Of a stretch of DNA of 64,000 bases, positions 40,451 to 49,187 are shown piece by piece. The stretch is from Rhodopseudomonas sp. (GTDB taxonomy: Bacteria; Pseudomonadota; Alphaproteobacteria; Rhizobiales; Xanthobacteraceae): assembly GCA_016124795.1 (NCBI GenBank), contig WGNB01000038.1, positions 1-64,000 on the forward strand, written 5' to 3'. The notes under the pieces were generated by a model. It was not told where the DNA came from. It did not search any database and saw nothing but the letters and a program-made list of their open reading frames with translations. How positions within the stretch are numbered: the first letter of the stretch is position 1; every line of letters starts with the position of its first letter. The position numbers were made by a program, and so were the translations under genes.

Positions 40451-40855
40451 ATGATCGCCGTTATCCTGAGCTGGCTTGGCAATCTGCTTGGCGGGCCGTT
40501 CGCCAAGGCCGCGGTCGACGCCTATCGCGCCAAGCTGACCTCGGAGAACACGTCCGAGAAGATCGCCGCCGATCTCGCCGCCAGGCAATTCGCGGTCGAG
40601 CAGCGCGAGCGCGAACTGGCCACGCAAGTTGTCATCGCCGAGCAGGGCCGTTGGTACACCGCCTTGCCACGACCGCTGTTTGCCTTCGCCTTCATCATCT
40701 ATGTCTGGAAGGTCGTGGTCTGGGACAAGGTGCTGGGCCTCGGTGTAACCGATCCGCTCAGCGGCGATGTCGCGCGATGGGCGATGATCGTGCTGACCGC
40801 CTATTTCGGCGGCCGCAGCCTGGAGAAGGTGGCAAGGATCGTGGCGCGCAAATAA
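40451..40855 (+). CDS. Holin of the 3TM family
   Basis: A 134-residue protein of the Holin_3TM type: MIAVILSWLGNLLGGPFAKAAVDAYRAK, a charged coiled-coil middle (SEKIAADLAARQFAVEQRERELATQVVIAEQ), RWYTALPRPLFAFAFIIYVWKVVVWDKVLG and a last helix ARWAMIVLTAYFGGRSLEK. It would form the lesions that let the endolysin reach the wall. It starts one base after the previous stop and is the last intact gene of the GTA cluster. Confidence 0.8.
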   Translation: MIAVILSWLGNLLGGPFAKAAVDAYRAKLTSENTSEKIAADLAARQFAVEQRERELATQVVIAEQGRWYTALPRPLFAFAFIIYVWKVVVWDKVLGLGVTDPLSGDVARWAMIVLTAYFGGRSLEKVARIVARK

Positions 40856-40990
40856 TGACGCTTCGTTGTGAGATTGAGTGCGGTTCCGAATCAACTGTTT
40901 GGCCCAACCATGAAAGATTTACCTCGGAAATTGTTGGCGTCAGCGCCGGATTTACATGCCGCCATCAGGCGCGCAGCTCAGTCTTCTTGA

Positions 40991-41341
40991 GTCTGCCTAT
41001 TATCAATAAACGACGTTGAACAAAGTTTTCTTAATAAGGACACCGCGGATTACGGAGATCCAGGTAGCATTCGTACGGACGTCATTCTCCGAAACGACGT
41101 CGGCGATATCATCGCAATCCATGACGTCAAGACCGGAGGTGCCGTTTTGACGTCGGCAAGGGTCCGGCAGCTTCGGATTCAAACCGGCGTCGGAATTGAA
41201 ATCCCGATTATCGAATTGCAGGTTAACCGCGGCGCGACAATAAAAAGCCGACGTGTTCTGGGTAGGAACATCGGTGGCGTTATGGCCCTGCTTTGGAATC
41301 CAGTTCATCGAGGCAGTGTGCGTCGGGGGGTAGACGCATGA
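40991..41341 (+). pseudogene. Headless toxin tip remnant after the holin
   Basis: An open frame without usable start begins after a stop at 40988: NDVEQSFLNKDTADYGDPG, then IRTDVILRNDVGDIIAIHDVKTGGAVLTSARVRQLR and IEIPIIELQVNRGA. D...I.DVKTG is the core of a PD-(D/E)XK-like nuclease domain that is found at the C-termini of polymorphic toxins. The head is missing, and the final about 25 residues look unrelated and overlap the gene on the other strand. It is AT-richer than the GTA. A remnant of a fourth toxin insertion is the simplest reading. Confidence 0.5.
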
Positions 41342-41939
41342 GCTGCCTTCGCTTCTCGATCTTGCCAAGAATGGCTTCTCTAAATTTGTCGGGTCGATCA
41401 AGAAGTGCCGCCAGTTCGGCGCAGTCGGCCTTCAGTTGGATTTCCCAATCATATCCGTGGGTGGTCCACGCTGCCATTCGGTCGAAGTATCGGCATGCTC
41501 CTGCGAAGTCGCCGGCGAGCCCGGAGGCCACGGCGGCATCGAAGATCGGCCAGCTATCGCGGGTGGCGTGTGATATGAGATGTCGGAGAATGTCTGAAAA
41601 CGAATTAAATCGATCTCTAAGTTTTTGAACTTCAATCGCCGCGATGTTCGCCATTTCGACGACCAGCGGTGTGAATTGTCTGATATTTTCGAAGGGTGTG
41701 AAAAAGACCGGGCGATAGGTGATTTGGTAGCCGCGAGCGGGGTGCCAGAGCCATGCAACGTGCATATTGAGGTAGGTGCCCTTCGCCCAACCGCTTGGCT
41801 GAAATTCGACGCCAATGAGCCAATATCGCTTGTCCGAATACCAAACGCGCGACTGACCTTTGCGCACACATCCGATCGGCGCGAGCGCGGCTTTGGCCGC
41901 CGCCGCAATGATGCGTCCGTGCTCATTTGCTTTCGCCAT
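41280..41939 (-). CDS. Uncharacterised protein, possibly immunity-related
   Basis: A 219-residue soluble protein (IIAAAAKAALAPIGCVRKGQSRVWYSDKRYWLIGVEFQPSGWAKGTYLNMHVAWLWHP at the start, helical C-terminus ADCAELAALLDRPDKFREAILGKIEKRRQLMRLP). The first half recalls DUF4304-like proteins, seen beside polymorphic toxins, but I am not certain. It faces the toxin remnant tail-to-tail with a 62-base overlap and has similar lower GC. ATG at 41939. Confidence 0.55.
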   Translation of the reverse strand: MAKANEHGRIIAAAAKAALAPIGCVRKGQSRVWYSDKRYWLIGVEFQPSGWAKGTYLNMHVAWLWHPARGYQITYRPVFFTPFENIRQFTPLVVEMANIAAIEVQKLRDRFNSFSDILRHLISHATRDSWPIFDAAVASGLAGDFAGACRYFDRMAAWTTHGYDWEIQLKADCAELAALLDRPDKFREAILGKIEKRRQLMRLPPDAHCLDELDSKAGP

Positions 41940-41970
41940 GACTAAAAGCCCTGAGCTTTGTCTAGCCGAG

Positions 41971-41984
41971 TGCTATTGATAGCA
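41971..41984. promoter_or_regulatory. Palindrome upstream of the minus-strand gene
   Basis: TGCTAT-TG-ATAGCA is a perfect 6+6 inverted repeat 32 bases before the start of the minus-strand gene, followed on the plus strand by seven T residues. It could be an operator for that gene or a weak terminator for plus-strand transcription leaving the GTA. Confidence 0.35.
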
Positions 41985-42058
41985 ATTTTTTTGCAGGCCG
42001 GTCCCTTGCATCTTCCGCGCCGCCGCACATTATGCGGAATTCCGCGGAGCACTTTCTC

Positions 42059-42739
42059 ATGGACATCTTCGACGCCGTTGCCTCGCGCTATTCGTGCCGG
42101 GCGTTTTTGCCGACGCCGGTGCCGGAAAAAACCGTGCGCGATATCGTCGAACGCGCCGCGCGCGCGCCGTCGGCCGGCAACCTCCAGCCCTGGCGGATCT
42201 ACGCGATTGCCGGCAAGCGGATCGAAGCGCTGAAGGCCCAGCTTCGGCCGCGCATGGCGACCGAATTGCCGAAAGGCGAGGGTACGGAATACCAGATTTA
42301 CCCCAACCCGATGGGCGATCCTTATCGCGAACGCAGCTTCACCGTCGGCGAGTTGCTTTACCAGTCGATCGGCGTGCCGCGCGCCGACAAGCCGGCGCGC
42401 TATCGGCAATATGCCCGTAACTATGAATTCTTCGGCGCGCCGGTCGCCTTGTTCCTGGCGCGGGAGAAGGAGCATGGTGCGGCGCAGTGGGCCGACATCG
42501 GCGGCTATCTCCAGACCGTGGCGCTGCTGGCGCGCGGTCACGGTCTGCACACCTGTCCGCAGCAGGCCTGGGTCTCGTTCCACCGCACCGTGCGGGCTTT
42601 TCTCGATCTGCCCGACCACCTGATGATCTATTCCGGTCTGGCCCTCGGCTACGAGGACCCGGCCGCCGCCATCAACGGCTGGCGCTCCCCGCGCGCGGCC
42701 CTGGACGATTTCGCGTCTTTCGATGGCTTTGAGAGCTGA
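42059..42739 (+). CDS. Nitroreductase family protein
   Basis: A 226-residue FMN-dependent oxidoreductase: DIFDAVASRYSCRAFLPTPVPEKTVRDIVERAARAPSAGNLQPWRIYAI contains the FMN-binding R-S-R and S-x-N-x-QPW motifs; QYARNYEFFGAPVALFLARE and LARGHGLHTCPQQAW complete the fold. Members reduce nitro compounds, quinones or enones. ATG 42059 was chosen over 42032 for family length. It stands alone after the GTA region. Confidence 0.9.
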   Translation: MDIFDAVASRYSCRAFLPTPVPEKTVRDIVERAARAPSAGNLQPWRIYAIAGKRIEALKAQLRPRMATELPKGEGTEYQIYPNPMGDPYRERSFTVGELLYQSIGVPRADKPARYRQYARNYEFFGAPVALFLAREKEHGAAQWADIGGYLQTVALLARGHGLHTCPQQAWVSFHRTVRAFLDLPDHLMIYSGLALGYEDPAAAINGWRSPRAALDDFASFDGFES

Positions 42740-42799
42740 ATTGGGGCCCGGATTTTCCCGTTCAGCCCGCGTTCACCGGCGCGCCGCTAAAGTCCCACC

Positions 42800-43150
42800 A
42801 TGCCGGTCTCCCGTATCCTGCCGATTCTTCTGACCATTGCCGCCCTGGCGCTGCCCAGCATCGCCGGGGCGCAAGGTTTCATGGCCGTCGAGCCGGCGGC
42901 CGAAACCGCCCGACGCGCCTGTCTGGATAAAGCCCAGCAACGCGCCGCGGTCGCCAGCCACAAGGCGGTTCCGCTGGCGCAGGCGATCAGGGCCCTGCGT
43001 AGCCACGGTCATCGTGCCGAGGTGGTGCGGGCCGAGTTGTGCCGCCGTGGCGATGGGCTGGTCTATGTGCTGACGCTGCTGGCGCGCAGCGGCAAGGTCA
43101 CCCGCGCCGAGGTCGATGCCGGCAACGGGATGCTGATCTCGGGTCGCTAG
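42800..43150 (+). CDS. Secreted PepSY-domain protein next to the FeuPQ-like pair
   Basis: A 116-residue protein: signal peptide about 1-24 (LPSIAGAQG), then a PepSY-like domain (VPLAQAIRALRSHGHRAEVVRAELCRRGDGLVYVLTLLARSGKVTRAEVDAGNGMLI). PepSY proteins often modulate nearby sensor kinases or proteases from the periplasm. Its position 110 bases before a FeuP/FeuQ-like pair parallels FeuN, the small exported negative regulator of FeuPQ in Sinorhizobium; that functional link is inference. Confidence 0.75.
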   Translation: MPVSRILPILLTIAALALPSIAGAQGFMAVEPAAETARRACLDKAQQRAAVASHKAVPLAQAIRALRSHGHRAEVVRAELCRRGDGLVYVLTLLARSGKVTRAEVDAGNGMLISGR

Positions 43151-43260
43151 TTTCAAAATATTACCCCCGGTTGATCCGAAAAAGCCTTCGGGGCGTCCGG
43201 GACCCGGAAATCGACACCATTTTCGGTTATGGTCGTTTCAGCCGGCTCTGCGTCGGCGTG

Positions 43261-43953
43261 ATGCCCCAAGAACCGGAGCCTGCCCCTTTGCGCCTTCTCG
43301 TTGTCGAGGATGACCCCGACCTCAACCGCCAGCTCACCACCGCTCTGACCGATGCCGGTTACGTCGTTGACCGCGCCTTTGACGGCGAGGAGGGCCATCA
43401 CCTCGGCGATACCGAACCTTATGACGCGGTGATCCTCGACATCGGCCTGCCGAAAATGGACGGCATCTCGGTTCTCGAATCGTGGCGGCGCAACGGGCGG
43501 GTGATGCCGGTGCTGATGCTGACCGCGCGCGACCGCTGGAGCGACAAGGTGCAGGGCTTCGATGCCGGCGCCGATGATTATGTCGCCAAGCCGTTTCATC
43601 TTGAAGAGGTGCTGGCGCGCTTGCGCGCCTTGCTGCGCCGCGCCGTCGGTCACGCCAAAAGCGAATTCGAATGCGGTCCGGTGCGGCTCGATTCACGCAC
43701 CGGCCGGGTGTCGGTCGATGGCAATCCGGTCAAGCTGACCAGCCATGAATACCGGCTGCTGGCTTATCTGATGCATCACAATGGCCGGGTGGTGTCGCGC
43801 ACCGAGCTGGTCGAGCATCTCTATGACCAGGACTTCGACCGTGACTCCAATACCATCGAGGTCTTCGTCGGCCGTATCCGCAAGAAGCTCGGCGTCGACA
43901 TTATCCAGACGGTGCGCGGCCTGGGCTATCTGCTGGCGGCGCCGGGCGCTTGA
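43261..43953 (+). CDS. OmpR/PhoB-type response regulator, FeuP-like
   Basis: A 230-residue regulator with receiver domain (VVEDDPD acidic pair, phospho-acceptor D60 in AVILDIGLPKMDG, YVAKPF lysine loop) and winged-helix effector (LTSHEYRLLAYLMHHNGRVVSRTELVEHLYDQDFDRDSNTIEVFVGRIRKKLG). The stop overlaps the kinase start by TTGA. Similar to FeuP of rhizobia, involved in osmoadaptation and envelope functions; the assignment rests on overall likeness and on neighbours. Confidence 0.9.
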   Translation: MPQEPEPAPLRLLVVEDDPDLNRQLTTALTDAGYVVDRAFDGEEGHHLGDTEPYDAVILDIGLPKMDGISVLESWRRNGRVMPVLMLTARDRWSDKVQGFDAGADDYVAKPFHLEEVLARLRALLRRAVGHAKSEFECGPVRLDSRTGRVSVDGNPVKLTSHEYRLLAYLMHHNGRVVSRTELVEHLYDQDFDRDSNTIEVFVGRIRKKLGVDIIQTVRGLGYLLAAPGA

Positions 43954-45335
43954 AAAAGATGCGCACCAATTCGCTGGGCCTGCGGCTGTTCGTTTCGGCG
44001 ACCGCCTGGGCGGTGGTGATTCTGCTGATTACCGGCGTGGTGCTGTCGTCGCTTTATCGTCAGGCGGTCGAGCGCGCCTTTGATCGCCGGCTCGGCGTTT
44101 ATCTGCGCACGCTGGTCGCCGATGTCGCGGCGCCGGATGAGGCCGGCGATAAATTCCCGACGGCGCTCGGCGAACCCTTGTTCGAACTGCCGTTGTCGGG
44201 ATGGTATTGGCAGGTCACGCGGCTCGATCCCGGCAAGAGCGACGTCCGCGCCTCGCGTTCGCTGTGGGACGGTGGCTTGCCGCATTTGCAGGATCGCGGC
44301 ATCGCCGCCGGCGCCGACGGGTCGCGCGAAGGCTATGTCGACGGCCCCGAAGATCAGAGGCTGCGGCTGGTCGAGCGCAATATCGATCTCGGCGACGAGG
44401 GTCATTACCTCGTCTCGGTCGCCGGCGATGCGGCGGAAATCACCGACGAGACCCGCTCGTTCGATCAGGCTTTGGCGATCACCTTTTCCATTCTGCTGGT
44501 GGTGTTGCTGCTCACCACGATGTTTCAGGTCCGCTTCGGTCTGGCGCCGCTCAAGCGTATCACCGACGGTCTGGCCGCCATTCGTTCGGGTTCGGCCGAA
44601 CGGCTGAACGGCGAGTTCCCGGTCGAGATCGCGCCATTGGCACGCGAGACCAACGCCTTGATCGATGCCAACCGCGAGATCGTCGAGCGCGCCCGCACCC
44701 ATGTCGGCAATCTGGCCCACGCGCTGAAGACGCCGCTGTCGGTGATCGTCAATGAAGCGGCGGCGCGCGGCAACGATCCGCTGGCGCTCAAGGTGCAGGA
44801 GCAGACCGCGATCATGCGCGATCAGGTCGCCCGCCATCTCGAGCGCGCCCGGCTGGCGGCGCGGACCGCCGTGGTCGGAACCGTGACCGATGTGACGCCG
44901 GTGGTCACCGCGCTGGCGCGCACCATGGAAAAGATCCACCGCGATCGTTCGATCGCCATCGAGGTGCGGGCCGCCGATCCGGTCCGGTTTCGCGGCGAGC
45001 GCGCCGACCTCGAGGAGATGATCGGCAATCTGGTCGATAACGCCTGCAAATGGGCTTCGTCGCGGGTCACCATCGAGGTGCTACGCGATCGGCCGGAACC
45101 GACGCGGGGTGCTTCGATGCTGCGCATCCTGGTGGACGATGACGGCCGCGGGCTGTCGCCCTCGGAACGCGAACAGGCCGCAATGCGCGGCCGGCGGCTC
45201 GACGAGACCAAGCCGGGCTCCGGGCTCGGCCTGTCGATCGTCGTTGAACTGGCCGGCCTTTACGGCGGCGACCTCAAGCTCGCCACCGCGCCTTTGGGTG
45301 GCCTGCGCGCCGAACTGCTGCTGCCGGCGGGATGA
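43950..45335 (+). CDS. Sensor histidine kinase, FeuQ-like
   Basis: A 461-residue kinase: helix 1 at about 13-35, a periplasmic domain (36-170), helix 2 at about 174-193, HAMP-like region, H257 in the atypical H-box GNLAHALKTPLSV, and HATPase motifs DNACKWA (N), DDDGRGLS (G1) and GSGLGLSIV (G2). Start is TTG at 43950 overlapping the regulator stop; ATG at 43959 is an alternative. It forms the two-component pair with the preceding gene. Confidence 0.9.
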   Translation: MKKMRTNSLGLRLFVSATAWAVVILLITGVVLSSLYRQAVERAFDRRLGVYLRTLVADVAAPDEAGDKFPTALGEPLFELPLSGWYWQVTRLDPGKSDVRASRSLWDGGLPHLQDRGIAAGADGSREGYVDGPEDQRLRLVERNIDLGDEGHYLVSVAGDAAEITDETRSFDQALAITFSILLVVLLLTTMFQVRFGLAPLKRITDGLAAIRSGSAERLNGEFPVEIAPLARETNALIDANREIVERARTHVGNLAHALKTPLSVIVNEAAARGNDPLALKVQEQTAIMRDQVARHLERARLAARTAVVGTVTDVTPVVTALARTMEKIHRDRSIAIEVRAADPVRFRGERADLEEMIGNLVDNACKWASSRVTIEVLRDRPEPTRGASMLRILVDDDGRGLSPSEREQAAMRGRRLDETKPGSGLGLSIVVELAGLYGGDLKLATAPLGGLRAELLLPAG

Positions 45336-45461
45336 GGGGAAGCCGCGCGACGGTTTCCGCCGCCGGACTTTTGCCCCAATCCTCCCGTTTCGATAGGCTG
45401 TCGCCGCCGCCGCATGGGGCGGCGCCGCCTTTTGAGCCGTTGCCCCGGGGGGATTAGCTTG

Positions 45462-45977
45462 ATGCCTGCCGCCAAATTCACCACCAAATTCTCCGCCAAG
45501 TTTTTTGCCGTTGCCGCGCTCGGTCTGACGCTGGTCAATTGCGCCGGCAGCCCGGATGGCTCCGGCCCGGGCCCGCGCGAAAACACCGGCACGCTGCTCG
45601 GCGCCGGAACCGGCGCCTTGCTGGGGGCTGCGGTCGCCGGCGGCGGCACCGGCAACCGGCTCGCCGGCGCCGCGATCGGCGGTCTGCTCGGGGGTGTGAT
45701 CGGTAACCGGATCGGAGCCTCGCTGGACGACGAGGACCGCCGCCGCGCCTATGCCGCTCAGATGGACGCGCTGGAAACCGGCCGCTCGGGCGCGCCGGTC
45801 TCGTGGAGAAACCCCGATTCCGGTCGTTATGGTACAGTCGTACCGGGGCCGGCCTATGAAGAACGTGGCCACAATTGCCGCTCCTTCACCCATACCATCT
45901 ACATCGACGGTCGGCCGCAGACCGCCCGCGGCACTGCCTGCCGCAACCCGGACGGCACCTGGACGCCCCTCAGCTAG
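45462..45977 (+). CDS. 17 kDa surface antigen-like glycine-zipper protein
   Basis: A 171-residue envelope protein. N-terminal signal-like segment ending VNCAG (a lipobox-like site with an unusual N before C27), then a glycine-zipper (GTLLGAGTGALLGAAVAGGGTGNRLAGAAIGGLLGGVIGNRIG, about 40-85) as in Rickettsia 17 kDa antigens, and a C-terminal domain with SWRNPDSGRYGTVVPGP, CRSFTHTIYIDGRPQTARGTACRNPDGTW. It is likely outer-membrane associated. It lies after the FeuQ-like kinase in the same direction. Confidence 0.85.
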   Translation: MPAAKFTTKFSAKFFAVAALGLTLVNCAGSPDGSGPGPRENTGTLLGAGTGALLGAAVAGGGTGNRLAGAAIGGLLGGVIGNRIGASLDDEDRRRAYAAQMDALETGRSGAPVSWRNPDSGRYGTVVPGPAYEERGHNCRSFTHTIYIDGRPQTARGTACRNPDGTWTPLS

Positions 45978-46057
45978 GGTTTTCACGCCGGATGGCCGTT
46001 ATTTGCGGCCAAAAAAGGCGGTTGCGCGGGCTGTGACGGCCCGCCGCCGCGACATGC

Positions 46058-46072
46058 TTAATGCGATCTTAA
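46058..46072 (+). promoter_or_regulatory. CtrA box (TTAA-N7-TTAA)
   Basis: TTAATGCGATCTTAA is an exact full CtrA site, 53 bases before the start of the 474-residue gene. In the GC-rich window this is the only exact TTAA-N7-TTAA I found. It suggests cell-cycle control by CtrA. Confidence 0.7.
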
Positions 46073-46124
46073 CGGTGCTCGCGGTATCAGACTGTCTGGG
46101 GATTCAGGCAGGATCGAATCGGCG

Positions 46125-47549
46125 ATGGCGGACGCCGCCACAATTCAACGGCTTCGAGCCTATTTGCGCGACCTGTCGCCGCGCGCGCGCGCGCTTTTGG
46201 TCGGCGAGATGGAAAGCCGTCTGGCCGCGGGCGGCGATCTGGCGGGCGCCGAACTGGTTCTGGACGAATTGCGGCTTCTGGCGCGCGAGCACGAAGTCGC
46301 CGCGCCGCGCGTCGATCACAGCGCCCGGCTGTTTTTCAAGCCGCTCGAACCGTTTTTGATCGACGGTCCGGGTCTGCATCGGCATCCGGGCCGGATCGCG
46401 CGCGGTTCGCTCGACAGCCTGTGGGCCTGGATTCAGCGCGACATTCTTCCCGACGACGCCAAGACGCTGGACGACAATGTCCAGGCGGCGCTGCGGACCG
46501 GCGATACCGCGCAGGCGGAGTATTATGTCCGTGGCTTTCAGGACCGCGTCTCGTCGGCCCTGTCCGATTGGCTGCGGCAATCGGAAACCGACGCCCGGTT
46601 GCGGCGGCAGATGCTGGCGCAGGTCGGCACACAATATCCGGTTCAGGATGCCGCCGCGCTCCATTGCGTGCTGAGGTCGCGCGACGGTCTCGACTCGCTG
46701 GCGGCGCGGTTGCCGCCGGAAATGCCCAATCTGGTCAGCGACCAGCTCGACGATTGCAAGACGATGATCGAACGGGCCTGCGTGCGCGACAGCGACCTTT
46801 ATCCGTTTTCGCTTCTGACGGTGATGAACCGGCTGGTGGCGCCGTGGCAGTTGATCCGCCTCGGAGTCAAAGCCGCGGGCAGCGATACCGCCGCGCGCGT
46901 CGCGGAAACGCCGTTTGGTGTGTCGGTGACGATCGTGTTGTCCGAACTCGAACGCAAGGTCGAGCGGTTGCGTGACGATCTGCGGCAGGGCCGCGGCGCG
47001 ACCACCAGCGCCTCGCTGAAGGCGATCCACGATTCCTCGCGCGGTTTGCGCACCGAACTCGATCTGCCGGTCAATAGCAGTTGGGGCCGGTCGTTGTCGG
47101 CGTTGCGCGGCCAGACCGCCGACATGCTGCGGCTGGAAATCGAGTCGATGCCGGGCCGGGTCCGTCGTCTGCTGCGGCCGCGACCGAATGCCGATATCGG
47201 TCCATATAGCGCGCTCGATCCGACCGAGGTCGACGAAACCGACGCGCTGGTCGCCTTCGTCGGCAACTGCCGCAACTTCGCCAATGAATTGGCGATCAAC
47301 GAGATGACGCAGCGGACCTGCGGCGAGTTGCAGCATTATCTCGACAGCGGCACGCAGGGTCTGCTCGATGCCTTGCGGCAATCCGGACCGGGGGAGCGCG
47401 GTTTCCGCCTGTCGCAGCTCGACGCCGCCGTGCGGCTATGCGCCACCGTGTTCGGTCAGGACTATGCCACCCAGCTCGGCAAGGCGGTCGAAGTGGCAAC
47501 CGCTGCGTCGGTGGCGGCCGAACGCAAAGTCCAGCCAAAATCGGCCTGA
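46125..47549 (+). CDS. Conserved Hyphomicrobiales protein, unknown function
   Basis: A 474-residue, mostly helical cytoplasmic protein (IQRLRAYLRDLSPRARALLVGEMESRLAAGGDLAGAELVLDELRLLA at the start; DLYPFSLLTVMNRLVAPWQLIRLGVKAAGSDTAARVAETPFGVSVTIVLSELERKVERLRDDL in the middle). No signal peptide or membrane helix is evident. No family name is recognised. A CtrA box directly upstream links it to the cell cycle. It stands between the envelope antigen and the ccm operon, with 138 bases before ccmI. Confidence 0.75.
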   Translation: MADAATIQRLRAYLRDLSPRARALLVGEMESRLAAGGDLAGAELVLDELRLLAREHEVAAPRVDHSARLFFKPLEPFLIDGPGLHRHPGRIARGSLDSLWAWIQRDILPDDAKTLDDNVQAALRTGDTAQAEYYVRGFQDRVSSALSDWLRQSETDARLRRQMLAQVGTQYPVQDAAALHCVLRSRDGLDSLAARLPPEMPNLVSDQLDDCKTMIERACVRDSDLYPFSLLTVMNRLVAPWQLIRLGVKAAGSDTAARVAETPFGVSVTIVLSELERKVERLRDDLRQGRGATTSASLKAIHDSSRGLRTELDLPVNSSWGRSLSALRGQTADMLRLEIESMPGRVRRLLRPRPNADIGPYSALDPTEVDETDALVAFVGNCRNFANELAINEMTQRTCGELQHYLDSGTQGLLDALRQSGPGERGFRLSQLDAAVRLCATVFGQDYATQLGKAVEVATAASVAAERKVQPKSA

Positions 47550-47687
47550 TCCGGGTTCGGCCCGCGATTGCGGGATTTCCACGCTATCCGGCGCGATCGA
47601 TTCATTTGATCTTGCTCATTGCCGCCATCATTGCGGTTGATGTATCCCCTACCGGGCTGTGGTCCCTGCGGCCGGTAATGTGGATAG

Positions 47688-49187
47688 ATGGGCGCCATGA
47701 CGCTTTGGTTCGCGGTTGTGTTCGGATTGATGACGGCGGCGGCGATTTTCGCCGTTTTATGGCCGCTCGGTCGGCGCGAAGCGGGCCCCGACGGTACCGA
47801 CCTGGCGGTCTATCGCGATCAACTGGATGAAATCGGCCGCGATCAGGCTGCCGGCCTGATCGGTGAGGTCGAGGCGGAAGCGGCTCGCGTCGAAGTGTCC
47901 CGCCGTTTGATTGCTGCCGCCGATGCCGCGGATGCGGCCACCAAGTCCGCCGCACAGCCCGCATCGTCGTCGGCCAAAGCGGTGTTATGGCGCCGGCGCC
48001 TGACCGCCCTGGCGGGTTTGATTCTGGTGCCGGCCGGCGCGACCTTGCTCTATTCGGTCCTGGGTTCGCCGCAGATGCCGGGCGAGCCGCTGGCCGCGCG
48101 CTTGCAGGCGGTGCATCAGGATCGTTCGATCCAGAGCCTGATCGCCCAGGTCGAGAAGCACCTCGAACTTAATCCCAATGACGCGCGCGGCTACGAAGTT
48201 GTCGCGCCGGTCTATCTGCGCATGGGGCGCTTTGACGACGCGGTGCGCGCCCGCCGCAAGCTGTTGCAGATTGCCGGAGAGAGCGCCGATCGTCAGGCCG
48301 ATCTCGGCGAGGCTTTGGCCGCGGCCAATAACGGCATTGTCACGGTCGAAGCCAAGACCGCGTTTGAGCGCGCCTTGACCCTCGACCCGAAAGATCTCAA
48401 GGCCCGGTTCTTTATCGGCATGGCCGCCGAGCAGGACGGCGACCGTCATAAAGCGGCGGCGATCTGGACCGCGATGCTCAAGGACGCGCCGGCCGGTGCG
48501 TCATGGGTGCCGATGGTCAGCGCGGCGCTGACCCGCGTCGGTGGCACGCCGCCGGCGATTGCGTCGGCGCCTTCGGCTGGCATGCCCGGTCCTTCCGCCG
48601 CCGATGTCGCGGCGGCCAATGGCATGAGCGAACAGGATCGTGGCGCGATGATCCGCGGCATGGTCGCGCAACTGGCCGACAAGTTGAAACAGGACGGCTC
48701 GGATGTGGCCGGATGGCTGCGGCTGGTGCGGTCCTATCGCGTGCTCGGCGAGCCCGACAAAGCGGAGGCGGCGATCGCCGATGCGAAAAAGGCATTGGCG
48801 AGCGATCCCGATAAATTGCGTCAATTGGCCGAGGGCACTGGCGCGCCGGCAACCGCCGCGCCGCCGGCCGCGCCAGCGCCGGTAGCTGCGGCACCTGTCG
48901 CGCCGCAGCCCGGACCGAGCGCCGCCGATGTCGCGGCCGCTAACGGCATGAGCGAGCAGGATCGCAGTGCGATGATCCATGCCATGGTGGCGCGGCTGGC
49001 CGACAAGCTGAAGGCCGATGGCAGCGATCTGGCCGGTTGGCAGCGTCTGTTGCGCGCCTATATGGTGCTGGGCGAGCCGGACAAGGCCCGAACCGCTGCC
49101 GGCGACGCGAAAAAGGCGCTGGCCAGCGATCCCGAAAAACTGCGTCAGATCGACGACACCATCAAGAGCATGGGGCTGGAAGGTTGA
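47688..49187 (+). CDS. ccmI: Cytochrome c biogenesis protein CcmI (CycH) with duplicated C-terminal module
   Basis: A 499-residue apocytochrome c chaperone: an N-terminal helix (about 4-24), a charged leucine-zipper-like cytoplasmic loop ([39 protein letters not shown]), a second helix (about 105-124) and periplasmic TPR repeats ([31 protein letters not shown]). The C-terminal segment [16 protein letters not shown]...KALASDP occurs twice, about 303-386 and 410-492, separated by an Ala/Pro linker. First gene of ccmI-E-F-H; its stop overlaps the ccmE start. ATG at 47697 is an alternative start. Confidence 0.93.
   Translation: MGAMTLWFAVVFGLMTAAAIFAVLWPLGRREAGPDGTDLAVYRDQLDEIGRDQAAGLIGEVEAEAARVEVSRRLIAAADAADAATKSAAQPASSSAKAVLWRRRLTALAGLILVPAGATLLYSVLGSPQMPGEPLAARLQAVHQDRSIQSLIAQVEKHLELNPNDARGYEVVAPVYLRMGRFDDAVRARRKLLQIAGESADRQADLGEALAAANNGIVTVEAKTAFERALTLDPKDLKARFFIGMAAEQDGDRHKAAAIWTAMLKDAPAGASWVPMVSAALTRVGGTPPAIASAPSAGMPGPSAADVAAANGMSEQDRGAMIRGMVAQLADKLKQDGSDVAGWLRLVRSYRVLGEPDKAEAAIADAKKALASDPDKLRQLAEGTGAPATAAPPAAPAPVAAAPVAPQPGPSAADVAAANGMSEQDRSAMIHAMVARLADKLKADGSDLAGWQRLLRAYMVLGEPDKARTAAGDAKKALASDPEKLRQIDDTIKSMGLEG

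Noticed and set aside
16375-40855. Active temperate prophage
   Set aside because: There is no integrase, repressor, replication gene or att repeat, and the gene set and order match the RcGTA-type cluster including GTA-specific gp10, TIM-barrel and DUF2163 proteins.
41003-41401. 132-residue minus-strand frame behind the holin
   Set aside because: It is antisense to the toxin-tip frame and to part of the real minus-strand gene, with no conserved features.
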